From Streptomyces sp. ADI96-02 (GTDB lineage Bacteria; Actinomycetota; Actinomycetes; Streptomycetales; Streptomycetaceae), in the NCBI RefSeq assembly GCF_003846185.1, contig NZ_ML123034.1, positions 247,387-311,386 on the forward strand: a stretch of 64,000 bases of DNA, given 5' to 3'. The notes beneath the pieces are model-generated. The model saw only the letters and a list, made by a program, of their open reading frames with translations, ran no database searches and was not told where the DNA came from. Both the position numbers and the translations under genes were made by a program. Numbering within the stretch: position 1 is the first letter of the stretch; each line of letters begins with the position of its first letter. Positions 36,026 through 45,414 of this stretch are shown here, piece by piece.

Positions 36026-37015
36026 ATGTACGCAGCCCGAGTGAGAGCCCTCGCCGCCACGCTGTTCGCCGCACTCCTCCTCGCCGTCGCGGCGGCCGGA
36101 TGCACGGGCGGCGGCGGCCCGCCGGCCACGCCCCGCAGCAGCGCGGCCCCGTCCCGTAGCGGTACGGCCGAGGACCCGCACGTGCTCGGGGTGAAAATCG
36201 ACAACGTGGCGCCCGCCCGGCCGCAGACCGGGCTCGACGCGGCGGACATCGTGTACGTCGAGCAGGTGGAGGCCGGTCTCAGCCGGCTTCTCGCCGTCTA
36301 CTCCTCCACGCTGCCCTCGGTGATCGGCCCGGTACGCAGCGCACGGGAGACGGATCTGGAGCTGCTGCGGCAGTTCGACCGGCCGACACTCGCCTTCTCC
36401 GGGGCCCAGAGCAAGCTGCTCCCGCTCATCGACCGGGCGCCGATCGACGCCGTGCCGCCCTCCAAGGCGCCCGGGGCGTACTTCCGGAACCCGGAGCGCC
36501 CCGCCCCGCACGATCTCTACCTGCGGCCGGCGAAGATCCCGTACCGGGCGACGGGGACCGACGCCGTCGAGGCGCTGGGCATGAGGTTCGGCGCGCCGCC
36601 GCCCGGCGGGAGGCCGGCGGGCACCCAGACCGTCCGCTACCCCTCCGCGCGCTTCGCCTTCAGCTGGTCCGCCGAGCGGGGGCGGTTCCTCGTCTCCATG
36701 GACGGCTCTCCCGCCCGCACCGCCGAGGGCGGCCGGCTCGCCGCGGCCACGGTGGTCGTGCAGGAGGTGACCGTACGCCCGTCCGACTTCCACGACCGGT
36801 CCGGGAACACCACGCCGTTCACAAAGACCGTGGGCGCGGGCCAGGCGCTCGTGCTGCGCGACGGCAAGGCGTACGACGCCCGCTGGACGCGGCCGACGGC
36901 CGGCGCGGACACCAAGCTGACCGACGCCGACGGCCGGCGCGTCGACCTCGCCCGCGGTCCGCTCTGGGTCGTGTTCGCACCGCGCGGAGCCTCCGCCACC
37001 GCGACCGCGCCATGA
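36026..37015 (+). CDS. DUF3048 (YerB-like) lipoprotein
   Basis: 329 residues from the ATG at 36026 with GAAGGGG upstream. The signal ends in a good lipobox (AAAGC, Cys at about residue 26) followed by a Gly/Pro/Ser linker, so it is anchored outside the membrane. The body is the two-part DUF3048: VKIDNVAPARPQTGLDAADIVYVEQVEAG (read as two pieces in the family alignments), IGPVRSARETDLELL, AFSGAQ, and the C-terminal DFHDRSGNTTPFTKTVG block. YerB-type proteins are of unknown function, perhaps linked to the cell envelope. Convergent with kdpC. Confidence 0.9.
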   Translation: MYAARVRALAATLFAALLLAVAAAGCTGGGGPPATPRSSAAPSRSGTAEDPHVLGVKIDNVAPARPQTGLDAADIVYVEQVEAGLSRLLAVYSSTLPSVIGPVRSARETDLELLRQFDRPTLAFSGAQSKLLPLIDRAPIDAVPPSKAPGAYFRNPERPAPHDLYLRPAKIPYRATGTDAVEALGMRFGAPPPGGRPAGTQTVRYPSARFAFSWSAERGRFLVSMDGSPARTAEGGRLAAATVVVQEVTVRPSDFHDRSGNTTPFTKTVGAGQALVLRDGKAYDARWTRPTAGADTKLTDADGRRVDLARGPLWVVFAPRGASATATAP

Positions 37016-37092
37016 GCGGGGCGAGCCGGGTCGACTGTGGCGTCCGCGTCAACGGCGACGACGTACCGGCCGGCGGACCCGGGTGACGGAGA

Positions 37093-37130
37093 GCGCCCTC
37101 CGGGGGACCGGGCGGTCCGCCGGAGGGCGC
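37093..37130. terminator. Bidirectional terminator between the DUF3048 gene and kdpC
   Basis: An 11-base perfect stem, GCGCCCTCCGG (37093-37103) with 37120-37130, enclosing a second short stem (GGACC and GGTCC). It separates convergent genes. Confidence 0.75.
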
Positions 37131-37182
37131 GCGGGTGCCCGGCGGAGGGCCTGGGCCCCGCAGTGCGCCGGTCCGTTACCGG

Positions 37183-37851
37183 TCAGCGCCCCGTCAGCTC
37201 CCGGAGCGCGATGTTGAGCCGGAGGACGTTCACCCGCGGCTCGCCGATGAAGCCGAGGATGCGGTCGTCGGTGTGGTCGGCGACGAGCCGCTCGACCTGT
37301 CGCACCTCCAGCCGGTTGCGCTCGGCGACGCGGCGGACCTGGAGTTCGGCGTACTGGGGGGAGATGTGCGGGTCGAGGCCGGAGCCGGAGGAGGTGACGG
37401 CGTCGGCCGGGACGTCCTCGGGCCGGACCGGGTGGCCGGCGGTGGAGTTGTCCTCGACCACGGCCGCCTTGGCGTCGGTCACCCACCGGATCAGTTCCTC
37501 GTTGTCGCCGGAGCGGTTGGTGGCGCCGGAGAGGATCAGCGAGTACTGGGTGTTGACGGTGTTGGCGCCCAGGCCGTTGGAAGGGCGCGGCTGGAACCAC
37601 GCGAGATCCGGCTTCGCCGTCTCCTGGCCCTTTTCGGCCGGGAGGGTGTAGGTCTGGCCGATGAGTTCGGAGCCGACGACCCGGCCGTCGGCGCTGACCT
37701 CGGAACCGTTCGCCTTCTCGGGGAAGAGTCCCTGCGCGAGGCCGGTGACGGCCAGCGGGTAGAGCACGCCGGTCACGACGGTCAGCACCAGGAGCGCGCG
37801 CAGGCCCGCCCCGAACAGCCGGGCCGCGTTGCTTACGGAGTTGTTGGTCAT
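37183..37851 (-). CDS. kdpC: K+-transporting ATPase subunit C
   Basis: 222 residues. One N-terminal membrane helix (RALLVLTVVTGVLYPLAVTG) and the large soluble domain with GSELIGQTY, FQPRPS, SGSGLDPHISP and NRLEVRQVERLVADHT. It stabilises the KdpFABC complex. Last gene of the operon, five bases after kdpB. No kdpD/kdpE sensor pair follows in this window; the next gene is convergent. Confidence 0.97.
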   Translation of the reverse strand: MTNNSVSNAARLFGAGLRALLVLTVVTGVLYPLAVTGLAQGLFPEKANGSEVSADGRVVGSELIGQTYTLPAEKGQETAKPDLAWFQPRPSNGLGANTVNTQYSLILSGATNRSGDNEELIRWVTDAKAAVVEDNSTAGHPVRPEDVPADAVTSSGSGLDPHISPQYAELQVRRVAERNRLEVRQVERLVADHTDDRILGFIGEPRVNVLRLNIALRELTGR

Positions 37852-37856
37852 GGCGA

Positions 37857-39959
37857 TCAGCCGATTCCGGGGATGAGGGAGAGGAGCATGTCGATGATCT
37901 TGATGCCGACGAACGGGGCGACCAGGCCGCCGAGTCCGTAGACGCCGAGGTTGCGGCGGAGCATCCGGTCGGCGCCGGCCGGCCGGTAGCGCACGCCCTT
38001 GAGGGCCAGGGGCACCAGCGCGACGATGATCAGCGCGTTGAAGACGACCGCAGACAGGATCGCGGTCTCGGGCGAGGTCAGGCCCATGATGTTGAGCCGG
38101 TCCAGCGACGGGTAGGCCACGGCGAACATGGCCGGGATGATCGCGAAGTACTTCGCGACGTCGTTGGCGATGGAGAACGTCGTCAGGGCGCCGCGTGTGA
38201 TGAGCAGCTGCTTGCCGATCTCGACGATCTCGATGAGCTTGGTGGGGTCGGAGTCCAGGTCCACCATGTTCCCGGCCTCCTTGGCGGCCGAGGTGCCGGT
38301 GTTCATCGCGACGCCGACGTCCGCCTGGGCCAGCGCGGGGGCGTCGTTGGTGCCGTCACCGGTCATGGCGACGAGTTTGCCGCCGGCCTGCTCCCGTTTG
38401 ATTAGGGCCATCTTGTCCTCGGGCGTGGCCTCGGCCAGGAAGTCGTCGACACCCGCCTCCTCGGCGATGGCCTTGGCGGTCAGCGGGTTGTCGCCCGTGA
38501 TCATGACCGTTCGGATGCCCATGCGGCGCAGTTCGTCGAACCGCTCGCGCATGCCGTCCTTCACGACGTCCTTGAGGTGGACGACGCCGAGGACCCGCGC
38601 GCCGTCGGCGTCCTCCACGGCCACCAGGAGAGGCGTGCCGCCGGCCTGGGAGATCCGGTCGGCGAGCTCCCGAGCGTCCTCGCCGGCGTCTCCGCCCCGT
38701 CTCGCGACCCAGGCGAGCACGGAGCCGGTCGCGCCCTTGCGGATCCTGCGTCCGTCCACGTCGACGCCGGACATCCGGGTCTGGGCGGTGAAGGCGACCC
38801 AGGCGGCGTGGGCGAGCTCGCCGCGGTGGCGCTCGCGCAGACCGTACTTCTCCTTCGCCAGCACGACGACGGAGCGTCCTTCGGGGGTCTCGTCGGCGAG
38901 CGAGGAGAGCTGGGCCGCGTCCGCGAGGTCGGCTTCCGCGACGCCCTCGACGGGCACGAACTCGGCCGCCTGACGGTTGCCGAGCGTGATGGTGCCGGTC
39001 TTGTCGAGCAGCAGGGTCGACACGTCGCCCGCCGCCTCGACCGCGCGCCCCGACATGGCGAGCACGTTGCGCTGGACCAGCCGGTCCATGCCCGCGATGC
39101 CGATGGCGGACAGGAGCGCGCCGATGGTGGTCGGGATGAGGCAGACGAGCAGCGCGGCGAGGACGATCATCGACGTCTGCTCGTCGGCTCCGGCGTAGAT
39201 CGCGAACGGCTTCAGCGTGACGACGGCGAGCAGGAAGACGATCGTCAGGGACGCCAGCAGGATGTTGAGCGCGATCTCGTTGGGCGTCTTCTGCCGGGCG
39301 GCGCCCTCGACCAGGTTGATCATGCGGTCGATGAACGTCTCGCCGGGCCTGGTGGTGATCTTGACGACGATCCGGTCCGACAGCACCTTGGTGCCGCCGG
39401 TGACGGCGCTGCGGTCGCCGCCCGACTCGCGGATGACGGGGGCCGATTCGCCGGTGATGGCGGACTCGTCGACCGAGGCCACTCCGTCGACGACGTCCCC
39501 GTCGCCGGGGACGATGTCTCCGGCCTCGCAGACCACCAGGTCGCCGATGGTCAACTCGGTTCCCGCGACGCGCTGTTCGACCCCGTCCACCAGCCGCCGG
39601 GCGACGGTGCCGGTCTTGGCCCTGCGCAGGGTCTCGGCCTGCGCCTTGCCCCGTCCCTCCGCCACCGCCTCCGCGAGGTTGGCGAAGATGGTGGTCAGCC
39701 AGAGCCACGCGGCGATGGCCCAGCCGAACCAGTCGCCGGGATCCGTCACCGCCAGTCCGGTGGTGACCACCGAGCCGACCAGCACGACGAACATGACCGG
39801 GGACTTGACCATCACGCGCGGATCGAGTTTGCGCAGCGCGTCCGGGAAGGAGCGCAGAAGCTGCTTCGGGTCGAACAGCCCGCCGCCGACGCGTGCGGCC
39901 GGCGGGTGCTGCGGCGAGGGGTCGCGGTGCGGCGCCTCGGTCGGGGTGGCGGTGGACAT
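37857..39959 (-). CDS. kdpB: K+-transporting ATPase catalytic subunit B
   Basis: 700 residues from the ATG at 39959 with AAGAGGG five bases upstream. Another ATG at 39992 overlaps the kdpA stop by ATGA and would add 11 residues; either could be used. P-type ATPase landmarks: the phosphorylated aspartate in [30 protein letters not shown]-like [10 protein letters not shown], and [19 protein letters not shown]. It energises high-affinity K+ uptake with ATP. Sits between kdpA and kdpC. Confidence 0.98.
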   Translation of the reverse strand: MSTATPTEAPHRDPSPQHPPAARVGGGLFDPKQLLRSFPDALRKLDPRVMVKSPVMFVVLVGSVVTTGLAVTDPGDWFGWAIAAWLWLTTIFANLAEAVAEGRGKAQAETLRRAKTGTVARRLVDGVEQRVAGTELTIGDLVVCEAGDIVPGDGDVVDGVASVDESAITGESAPVIRESGGDRSAVTGGTKVLSDRIVVKITTRPGETFIDRMINLVEGAARQKTPNEIALNILLASLTIVFLLAVVTLKPFAIYAGADEQTSMIVLAALLVCLIPTTIGALLSAIGIAGMDRLVQRNVLAMSGRAVEAAGDVSTLLLDKTGTITLGNRQAAEFVPVEGVAEADLADAAQLSSLADETPEGRSVVVLAKEKYGLRERHRGELAHAAWVAFTAQTRMSGVDVDGRRIRKGATGSVLAWVARRGGDAGEDARELADRISQAGGTPLLVAVEDADGARVLGVVHLKDVVKDGMRERFDELRRMGIRTVMITGDNPLTAKAIAEEAGVDDFLAEATPEDKMALIKREQAGGKLVAMTGDGTNDAPALAQADVGVAMNTGTSAAKEAGNMVDLDSDPTKLIEIVEIGKQLLITRGALTTFSIANDVAKYFAIIPAMFAVAYPSLDRLNIMGLTSPETAILSAVVFNALIIVALVPLALKGVRYRPAGADRMLRRNLGVYGLGGLVAPFVGIKIIDMLLSLIPGIG

Positions 39960-39988
39960 GGCGCCCTCTTGGTTCTTTACGTCGTTGG

Positions 39989-41653
39989 TCATGCCGCGAG
40001 CCCTTCGGCGAGCGGCCCCAGCGCGAGGGCCGGGAAGTAGGTCAGACCGGTGAGGATCAGGACGGTACCGACGAGGAGGCCGCTGAACAGCGGTTTCTCG
40101 GTCCGCAGGGTGCCCGCCGTCTCGGGTACGGGCTTCTGTTCGGCCAGCGATCCGGCCAGGGCCAGGACGAAGACCATCGGCAGGAACCGGCCGAGCAGCA
40201 TGGCGATGCCGATGGTGGTGTTGAACCACTGGGTGTCGGCGTTGAGCCCGGCGAAGGCGGAGCCGTTGTTGTTGGCCCCGGAGGTGTAGGCGTAGAGGAT
40301 CTCGGAGAAGCCGTGCGCCCCGGAGTTCGTCATGGAGTCGCCGGGGGTGGGCAGGGCCATGGCCACGGCGGTGAACCCGAGCACGAGCGCCGGGGTGACG
40401 AGGATGTAGCAGGCCGCCAGCTTGATCTGGCGGGCTCCGAGCTTCTTGCCGAGGTACTCGGGGGTGCGGCCGACCATCAGCCCGGCGATGAAGACCGCGA
40501 TGATCGCCATGATCAGCATGCCGTAGAGGCCGGAGCCGACGCCCCCGGGCGCGATCTCGCCGAGCTGCATGCCGAGCATCGTGATGCCGCCGCCGAAACC
40601 GGTGTACGAGGAGTGGAAGGAGTTCACCGCGCCGGTCGAGGTGAGGGTCGTGGCGACCGCGAAGAGCGACGAGCCGGCGATGCCGAAGCGGGTCTCCTTG
40701 CCCTCCATGGCTCCCTGGGCGATGTCGAAGGCCGGGCCCCGGTGGGCGAACTCGGTCCACATCATCAGCGCCGTGAAGGCGAGCCAGATGGTGGCCATCG
40801 TGGCGAGGATCGCGTAACCCTGCCGGAGCGATCCGACCATGCGGCCGAAGGTGCGGGTCAGGGCGAACGGGATCACCAGGATGAGGAAGATCTCGAAGAG
40901 GTTGGAGAGTCCGTTGGGGTTCTCGAACGGGTGGGCGGAGTTGGCGTTGAAGTAGCCGCCGCCGTTGGTGCCGAGCTCCTTGATGACCTCCTGCGAGGCG
41001 ACCGCGCCGCCGTTCCACTGCTGGCTGCCGCCGGTGAACTGGCCGACCTCGTGGATGCCGGAGAAGTTCTGGATGGCCCCGCAGGCGACCAGCACGAGGG
41101 CGCCGACGACCGAGATCGGCACCAGCACGCGCACCGTTCCGCGTACCAGGTCGGCCCAGAAGTTGCCGAGCTCGCCGGTGCGTACCCGGGAGAAGCCCCG
41201 GACCAGGGCGACCGCCACGGCGATGCCCACCGCCGCCGAGAGGAAGTTCTGCACCGCCAGGCCGCCGGTCTGCACGACGTGGCCCATGGCCTGTTCGCCG
41301 TAGTACGACTGCCAGTTGGTGTTGGCGACGAAGGAGGCGGCGGTGTTGAACGCCTGGTCGGGATCGATGGAGGAGAAGCCCAGCGAGCCGGGCAGGCTGC
41401 CCTGGATCCGCTGGAGGAGGTACAGGAACAGGACGCTCACGGCCGAGAAGGCGAGCACGGCGCGCAGGTAGGCGGGCCAGCGCATCTCGGCGGCCGGGTT
41501 GGCGCCGATGCCGCGGTAGATCCACTTCTCGACGCGCAGGTGCCTGTCGCTGGAGTAGACCCGGGCCATGTAGTCACCGAGAGGTCGGTGGGCCAGACCC
41601 AGCGCGACGATCAGTGCGAGGAGCTGGAGTGCACCAGCGAGTACGGGGCTCAT
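39989..41653 (-). CDS. kdpA: K+-transporting ATPase K+-channel-like subunit A
   Basis: 554 residues with about ten membrane helices. It forms the selectivity filter of the Kdp pump. Typical segments: [56 protein letters not shown] (filter region), GNNNGSAF-like [12 protein letters not shown], and [15 protein letters not shown]. Start at ATG 41653, eight bases after the kdpF stop. Confidence 0.98.
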   Translation of the reverse strand: MSPVLAGALQLLALIVALGLAHRPLGDYMARVYSSDRHLRVEKWIYRGIGANPAAEMRWPAYLRAVLAFSAVSVLFLYLLQRIQGSLPGSLGFSSIDPDQAFNTAASFVANTNWQSYYGEQAMGHVVQTGGLAVQNFLSAAVGIAVAVALVRGFSRVRTGELGNFWADLVRGTVRVLVPISVVGALVLVACGAIQNFSGIHEVGQFTGGSQQWNGGAVASQEVIKELGTNGGGYFNANSAHPFENPNGLSNLFEIFLILVIPFALTRTFGRMVGSLRQGYAILATMATIWLAFTALMMWTEFAHRGPAFDIAQGAMEGKETRFGIAGSSLFAVATTLTSTGAVNSFHSSYTGFGGGITMLGMQLGEIAPGGVGSGLYGMLIMAIIAVFIAGLMVGRTPEYLGKKLGARQIKLAACYILVTPALVLGFTAVAMALPTPGDSMTNSGAHGFSEILYAYTSGANNNGSAFAGLNADTQWFNTTIGIAMLLGRFLPMVFVLALAGSLAEQKPVPETAGTLRTEKPLFSGLLVGTVLILTGLTYFPALALGPLAEGLAA

Positions 41654-41661
41654 GTCGCGCT

Positions 41662-41751
41662 TCAGAACCTATCGGGCTTGACGAGGGCGAGGACGAGGTA
41701 GCCCAGCAGGGCGGCGGCCACGACGAGGCCGACGATGTTCTCGGCGGTCAC
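41662..41751 (-). CDS. kdpF: Kdp complex small subunit F
   Basis: 29 residues: [20 protein letters not shown] then LALVKPDRF, from GTG 41751. One membrane helix and the conserved KPDRF tail characteristic of KdpF, which stabilises the KdpABC complex. It overlaps the stop of the 27-residue ORF upstream by GTGA and is eight bases ahead of kdpA. Confidence 0.93.
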   Translation of the reverse strand: MTAENIVGLVVAAALLGYLVLALVKPDRF

Positions 41752-41831
41752 AGCTTTGCCACCCCCTTGGCGACGAGGGCCACCAGCGCGAAGACGGCGA
41801 TCGTGGTGACGACGAAGGCCAGGTCGGCCAT
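41748..41831 (-). CDS. 27-residue membrane peptide heading the kdp operon
   Basis: ATG 41831 has AGGAG seven bases upstream, better than most genes here. The peptide, MADLAFVVTTIAVFALVALV followed by AKGVAKL, is one hydrophobic helix with a basic C-terminal end. Its stop overlaps the kdpF GTG by GTGA, so it is coupled to kdpF. Size and topology are like KdpF itself, but the KPDRF tail is absent. It could be an additional small Kdp subunit or a leader controlling kdpF translation. I do not know a name for it. Confidence 0.75.
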   Translation of the reverse strand: MADLAFVVTTIAVFALVALVAKGVAKL

Positions 41832-42222
41832 CGTGAGCTCCTGAATGAAGAACGGATTCTCTGACGAGATGAGGAAACCTCCTCCGGATCGGGCGACCGG
41901 CCGCGTTGACGGCTCCCATACGTCCCGCTCCTCGCTCTTTACGCGATCGCTACGAGTTCCGCGCCGGAGACCGGACCGCGGAGGGCAGCGGCCCCGGGCG
42001 GCCCTCACCTGTCCGAGCCCGCCCACGAGGCCGCCCACAGCCGGGCCCCGGGCCAGGCCCCGGGCACGCCCCCGCCACGCCCGTCGACGCGGGCCTCATT
42101 CCGGCCGGCGCGAAGGCTAGGGCGAAACCCTTAGCTCGATTTCTCAGGGAGACGCGACGGTAGATGCAGGCCGAGGCACCCCGTTCTCGACCGGCCCATC
42201 CTTCACGGAATGGAGAAGATCC
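41832..42222. other. Divergent control region between kdp and a 31-residue ORF
   Basis: 391 bases with no credible gene. A quasi-palindrome at 42116-42135 (GCTAGGG, CGAAA, CCCTTAGC) may be an operator or small hairpin. The 41990-42110 part is GC-rich with several GGCCCCGGGC-type inverted copies able to fold. No recognisable KdpE site or c-di-AMP riboswitch was identified by eye. Confidence 0.4.
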
Positions 42223-42318
42223 ATGACGAACAGGCTGAGTGACTTCTTCCAGCGGTGGCTTCGGATGATCGACACCTACTCGGTACCCGATTCCCCTCGC
42301 ATCCCGCACCACGACTGA
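42223..42318 (+). CDS. 31-residue peptide ORF of unknown function
   Basis: ATG 42223 preceded by GGAG at 42212; sequence MTNRLSDFFQRWLRMIDTYS then VPDSPRIPHHD. The first half is an amphipathic, basic helix; the rest is proline/histidine-rich. No cysteine and no membrane segment. It lies 210 bases before a large secreted-protein gene, with a strong hairpin between them. It could be a leader peptide, a toxin-like or signalling peptide, or a chance ORF; the codon use and SD favour a real gene. Confidence 0.45.
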   Translation: MTNRLSDFFQRWLRMIDTYSVPDSPRIPHHD

Positions 42319-42357
42319 AACATCAGGTAATTCCCCTGTGAGGGCTGCCCGGCCCGT

Positions 42358-42400
42358 CCGGCCGTGCCCGTCAGCGCTCCGCACAGACGGGCACGGCCGG
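42358..42400 (+). terminator. Strong hairpin between the 31-residue ORF and the secreted protein
   Basis: A perfect 15-base stem: CCGGCCGTGCCCGTC (42358-42372) with 42386-42400, loop of 13 bases, followed by AAAA rather than a T run. It may end transcription of the small ORF or act as an attenuator for the next gene. Confidence 0.65.
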
Positions 42401-42531
42401 AAAACCCGGCTTCCGAAGAACCAAGGCAACGACTTTGCGCAATCGCTCACCCACGCCCCGAGGAATCGCGCGGACCGGCGATGCACAACACCGATGACAC
42501 CGATAACAGCGATGGAAACGGCGAGGAGATC

Positions 42532-44586
42532 ATGAGTACGGTGGCGAAGCCCAGCACCAAGACCGCCAAGCGGGTGGGAGGAATCTGCGCGGTGGCCGCC
42601 CTTATGGGCGGGACGTTCGCCGCTCTGCCCTCCCCGGCCTCGGCTTCGGAGGTGGGGGCGACAGCGCAGCCCACCTACGAGGTCGATGTCGTCAACCATT
42701 CCGGTACGGACGTGAAGGTCAGGTTCTTCTACGGTCCGGGCGAGCACCAGGGCGACGTCAACACCGACGGCCTCCCGGACGCGCAGAAGCTCCCCACCAG
42801 TGCCGGAGTCCCGCTGGACAGCGGCGCGAAGAGCGCCAACTACGCCTACAAGGTCGGAAGCGGCACCTACGACAACGGCTACTGGGTCGAGGTGACGCGG
42901 GGCGACGATCCCAATGACCGTACCGTCGCGAAGATGTACCGCTGGAACCCGGGCGAGCAGCCGGCCTCCGTGAAGGAGCAGGCCGGAACCGGCTTCAAGA
43001 TCGAATCGCATTATGAGCAGAAGCAATCGGGATATTCCGACAAGAAGACGCGCATCGTGATCTCCGAGGCGCGCGCCAACACCGAGACCGCGTTCGGGGG
43101 CGCCGATTTCCCCTATCCCCTGCGATGGGAACTGGACACGCGGGTCGGAACCACTGGTTCGCCGTGGAAGGATCTCGGTGACGGCAGCCAGCAGTGGAAG
43201 CTCGAAAACCTCCAGGCCAACGCCGACTACTGGTTCCGCTGCTACGACACCACCTCCACGTCCCTCGCCTTCAACGGATACTTCCCCAAGGCCGAGGAAC
43301 TGGGCGGCGGCCTCGCCTCCGACGGCCGGGGCAAGGGCTTCTGGGCGACCAGCGACAAGACCGGCGCGATCTCCGTACTGCGTCCCTCCGGAGCCGCTTC
43401 CCAGGGCGGCGTCTGCGACGTCCACAGCGCCCCCAACAAGGTGACGGCCAAGCGCATCACCGGCACGAGCACGGACCGGGCCGTCAACGAGCGGCCCATC
43501 TACAAGGTCGACATCGAGGCGAAGACCCGCGCCTTCGCCGAGGACCACCCCTCCCAGCTCCGTGTCCCGCCGTACGTCGTCGAGGGCAAGGACTCCTCCG
43601 GCCAGTGGCGCAAGGTCGGCACGGTGCTCCCCTCCTCCACCACGAGCGCCTCCGGCAAGCGGGTCTCCCACGGCGGATCCGACTTCCTCTTCCAGAACAA
43701 GGCCGGAGAGTCGATCACGCAACTGCGGGTCACGGGCGGCTATGGCACCTCCTCCAACGAGATCCCCCTCTCCTCCCTGCCGGCCCCGACGGTCACGATG
43801 AATGACATCAGCGCCATGGAAGTGAAGGCCCAGAGCGCCGCGGGCCGGATCACCCTCGAAGCGAACGGCGCCGTCCAGGAAGAGCTGAGCATGAAGCTCT
43901 TCGACCAGAACGGAACCCTGATCCCGCAGAGCGGAGGACTGTCCGACGCCTACGACTCGATCTACTTCCGGGACGAGAACGGCAAGCTGATCACGGGCAT
44001 GCACGGACGGGACGGCGCGTCCGCCGTCTCGCGCCACCGCGGAGCCACCATCAACACCGGCGCCGGAACCGGCGCGATGGGCGCCCAGTCCGTCGAGAAG
44101 AACCGGGCCTACCTCTCCACCACCGACAGCGCCGCCGGCCTGACGTGGCTCACGCCCACCCTCGACCTCGACGACCACATGGACACCGTCAACGTGGACA
44201 CGCGGTACACCGCCCCCACGCACCGGCTGACCGGCACCATCTCCAGCGGTGTCCCCATCGCCCAGAACACCTCCCAGATCACCGCCGCCACCGCCTCCAC
44301 CAGCGCCGCCCCGACGTACCGGGTCAAGGCCGCGGGCACCGGAGCGGTCGACAACCCCGCCAGCGTCGCCGTCTTCCGCTACAACGCGCTCGTTCCGGCG
44401 GACGAGCTGCCGCGGGAGAACATCCAGAAGGACAAAGTGGCCTCGCTCCCCATGGCGGTCCAGGCCGGGACCCTCAAGCTCGCCACGGCCTCCGACCTCA
44501 CCTCCATCGAGAACCTCAAGGGCATGACCGTGCACGCCGTCACCAAGCACGGAACGGCGGTCGGCCCCTACCAGGCCCCCAAGTAG
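42532..44586 (+). CDS. Large secreted protein of unknown function, 684 residues
   Basis: ATG 42532 follows GAGGAG; an upstream in-frame ATG (42481) would put an acidic stretch ahead of the signal. Signal peptide STVAKPSTKTAKRVGGICAV, then AALMGGTFAALPSPASASE, cleavage near residue 38. The mature part is rich in Thr, Gly, Ser and Asn and appears all-beta, with only two cysteines (WFRCYD and GGVCDVHS) that could pair. Segments such as VDVVNHSGTDVKVRFFYGPG and TRIVISEARAN look like beta-sandwich modules, but I recognise no domain. No LPxTG or membrane anchor, so it is released. Its own terminator follows. Confidence 0.85.
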   Translation: MSTVAKPSTKTAKRVGGICAVAALMGGTFAALPSPASASEVGATAQPTYEVDVVNHSGTDVKVRFFYGPGEHQGDVNTDGLPDAQKLPTSAGVPLDSGAKSANYAYKVGSGTYDNGYWVEVTRGDDPNDRTVAKMYRWNPGEQPASVKEQAGTGFKIESHYEQKQSGYSDKKTRIVISEARANTETAFGGADFPYPLRWELDTRVGTTGSPWKDLGDGSQQWKLENLQANADYWFRCYDTTSTSLAFNGYFPKAEELGGGLASDGRGKGFWATSDKTGAISVLRPSGAASQGGVCDVHSAPNKVTAKRITGTSTDRAVNERPIYKVDIEAKTRAFAEDHPSQLRVPPYVVEGKDSSGQWRKVGTVLPSSTTSASGKRVSHGGSDFLFQNKAGESITQLRVTGGYGTSSNEIPLSSLPAPTVTMNDISAMEVKAQSAAGRITLEANGAVQEELSMKLFDQNGTLIPQSGGLSDAYDSIYFRDENGKLITGMHGRDGASAVSRHRGATINTGAGTGAMGAQSVEKNRAYLSTTDSAAGLTWLTPTLDLDDHMDTVNVDTRYTAPTHRLTGTISSGVPIAQNTSQITAATASTSAAPTYRVKAAGTGAVDNPASVAVFRYNALVPADELPRENIQKDKVASLPMAVQAGTLKLATASDLTSIENLKGMTVHAVTKHGTAVGPYQAPK

Positions 44587-44597
44587 GAGAACGAAGG

Positions 44598-44637
44598 CGA
44601 CCGGGGCGATGCCGCTACGGCGGTGTCGCCCCGGTCG
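44598..44637 (+). terminator. Hairpin terminator after the 684-residue secreted protein
   Basis: A perfect 12-base stem, CGACCGGGGCGA (44598-44609) with 44626-44637; the loop itself can pair (GCCGC with GCGGT). It starts 11 bases after the stop. Confidence 0.8.
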
Positions 44638-44789
44638 TGCGTCCGCCCCCGCCGCCCCGGCCGCCCCCGCGACACGCCCGTCGGACGACTGGGGACTGTG
44701 CCGGGGGTTCCGACGGCCGCGGAGACCTACAAAGGATGTAAGGCCCCTTGGGCGAACGAGGCACAGAGAGAGCATCCGGGAGACTGGCC

Positions 44790-45272
44790 ATGGCTACCAC
44801 CCAGAAGAACGGCATCGCTTCGGCTGCTTCGCGCCTCGCCCGGGCGTCGGCGCCCGACACGGAACCGGCCATCTGCGAGTCTCTTCCCCACAGCCGGGAA
44901 TCCGTGCGGACCGCGCGGGCCGTGACCCGTTCGGCGCTGGCGGTATGGGGGGTCGAGGAGTCCGACTCCGACGGCGTTCTGATGGTCGTCTCCGAACTGG
45001 TCACCAACGCGGTCGTGCACGCCGAGCCTCCCCTGTGCCTGCACGTCGCGCAGAGCGCCGACCACCACACCGTCTGTGTCACCGTCGCCGACGGCGGACC
45101 CGCCCCCGTCGGGCCGGCCTCCCACGCCTCCTTCCCGGGCGACGAGCACGGCCGGGGCCAGGACATCGTCGCCTCCCTGGCCATGAACACCGACTTCAGC
45201 GAAGGCGAGCACGGCGCCGTCCGTTCGGCGGAAGTCGTCGCCGAGGCGTCGCCCTGCCGGATCAGCTCCTGA
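44790..45272 (+). CDS. ATP-binding regulatory protein (HATPase_c_2 family)
   Basis: 160 residues from the ATG at 44790 with GGGAGA upstream. GHKL-ATPase features: N-box GVLMVVSELVTNAVVHAEPP, G1 box TVADGGPAP and G2-like HGRGQDIVASLA. Members of this large Streptomyces family regulate sigma factors or development by binding partners, often antagonised by SpoIIE-type phosphatases such as the one at 61225. Direct partner not evident. The N-terminal 30 residues are a variable Ala/Ser-rich extension. Confidence 0.83.
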   Translation: MATTQKNGIASAASRLARASAPDTEPAICESLPHSRESVRTARAVTRSALAVWGVEESDSDGVLMVVSELVTNAVVHAEPPLCLHVAQSADHHTVCVTVADGGPAPVGPASHASFPGDEHGRGQDIVASLAMNTDFSEGEHGAVRSAEVVAEASPCRISS

Positions 45273-45307
45273 GGGGTCCGTTACCTCTTTCGGCCGACCT
45301 TGACCGA

Positions 45308-45335
45308 ACGTGTTCGCCCCGTCGGGCGAACACGT
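45308..45335 (+). terminator. Hairpin after the ATPase gene
   Basis: An 11-base perfect stem (ACGTGTTCGCC, 45308-45318, with 45325-45335) and a 6-base loop, 36 bases after the stop. As it precedes an exporter gene it could also be an attenuator. Confidence 0.6.
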
Positions 45336-45414
45336 CGTCGTGTCCGGTGGCCGTGCGCACGGGAGCCGAGTAGGAAGGGACGGGGGACTGTTCCGACTAC
45401 AGCGGGTGGCGGGG

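Noticed and set aside
41832..42222. Possible c-di-AMP (ydaO-type) riboswitch or KdpE site before kdp
   Set aside because: No conserved elements could be recognised by eye; a covariance-model search would be needed to claim one.
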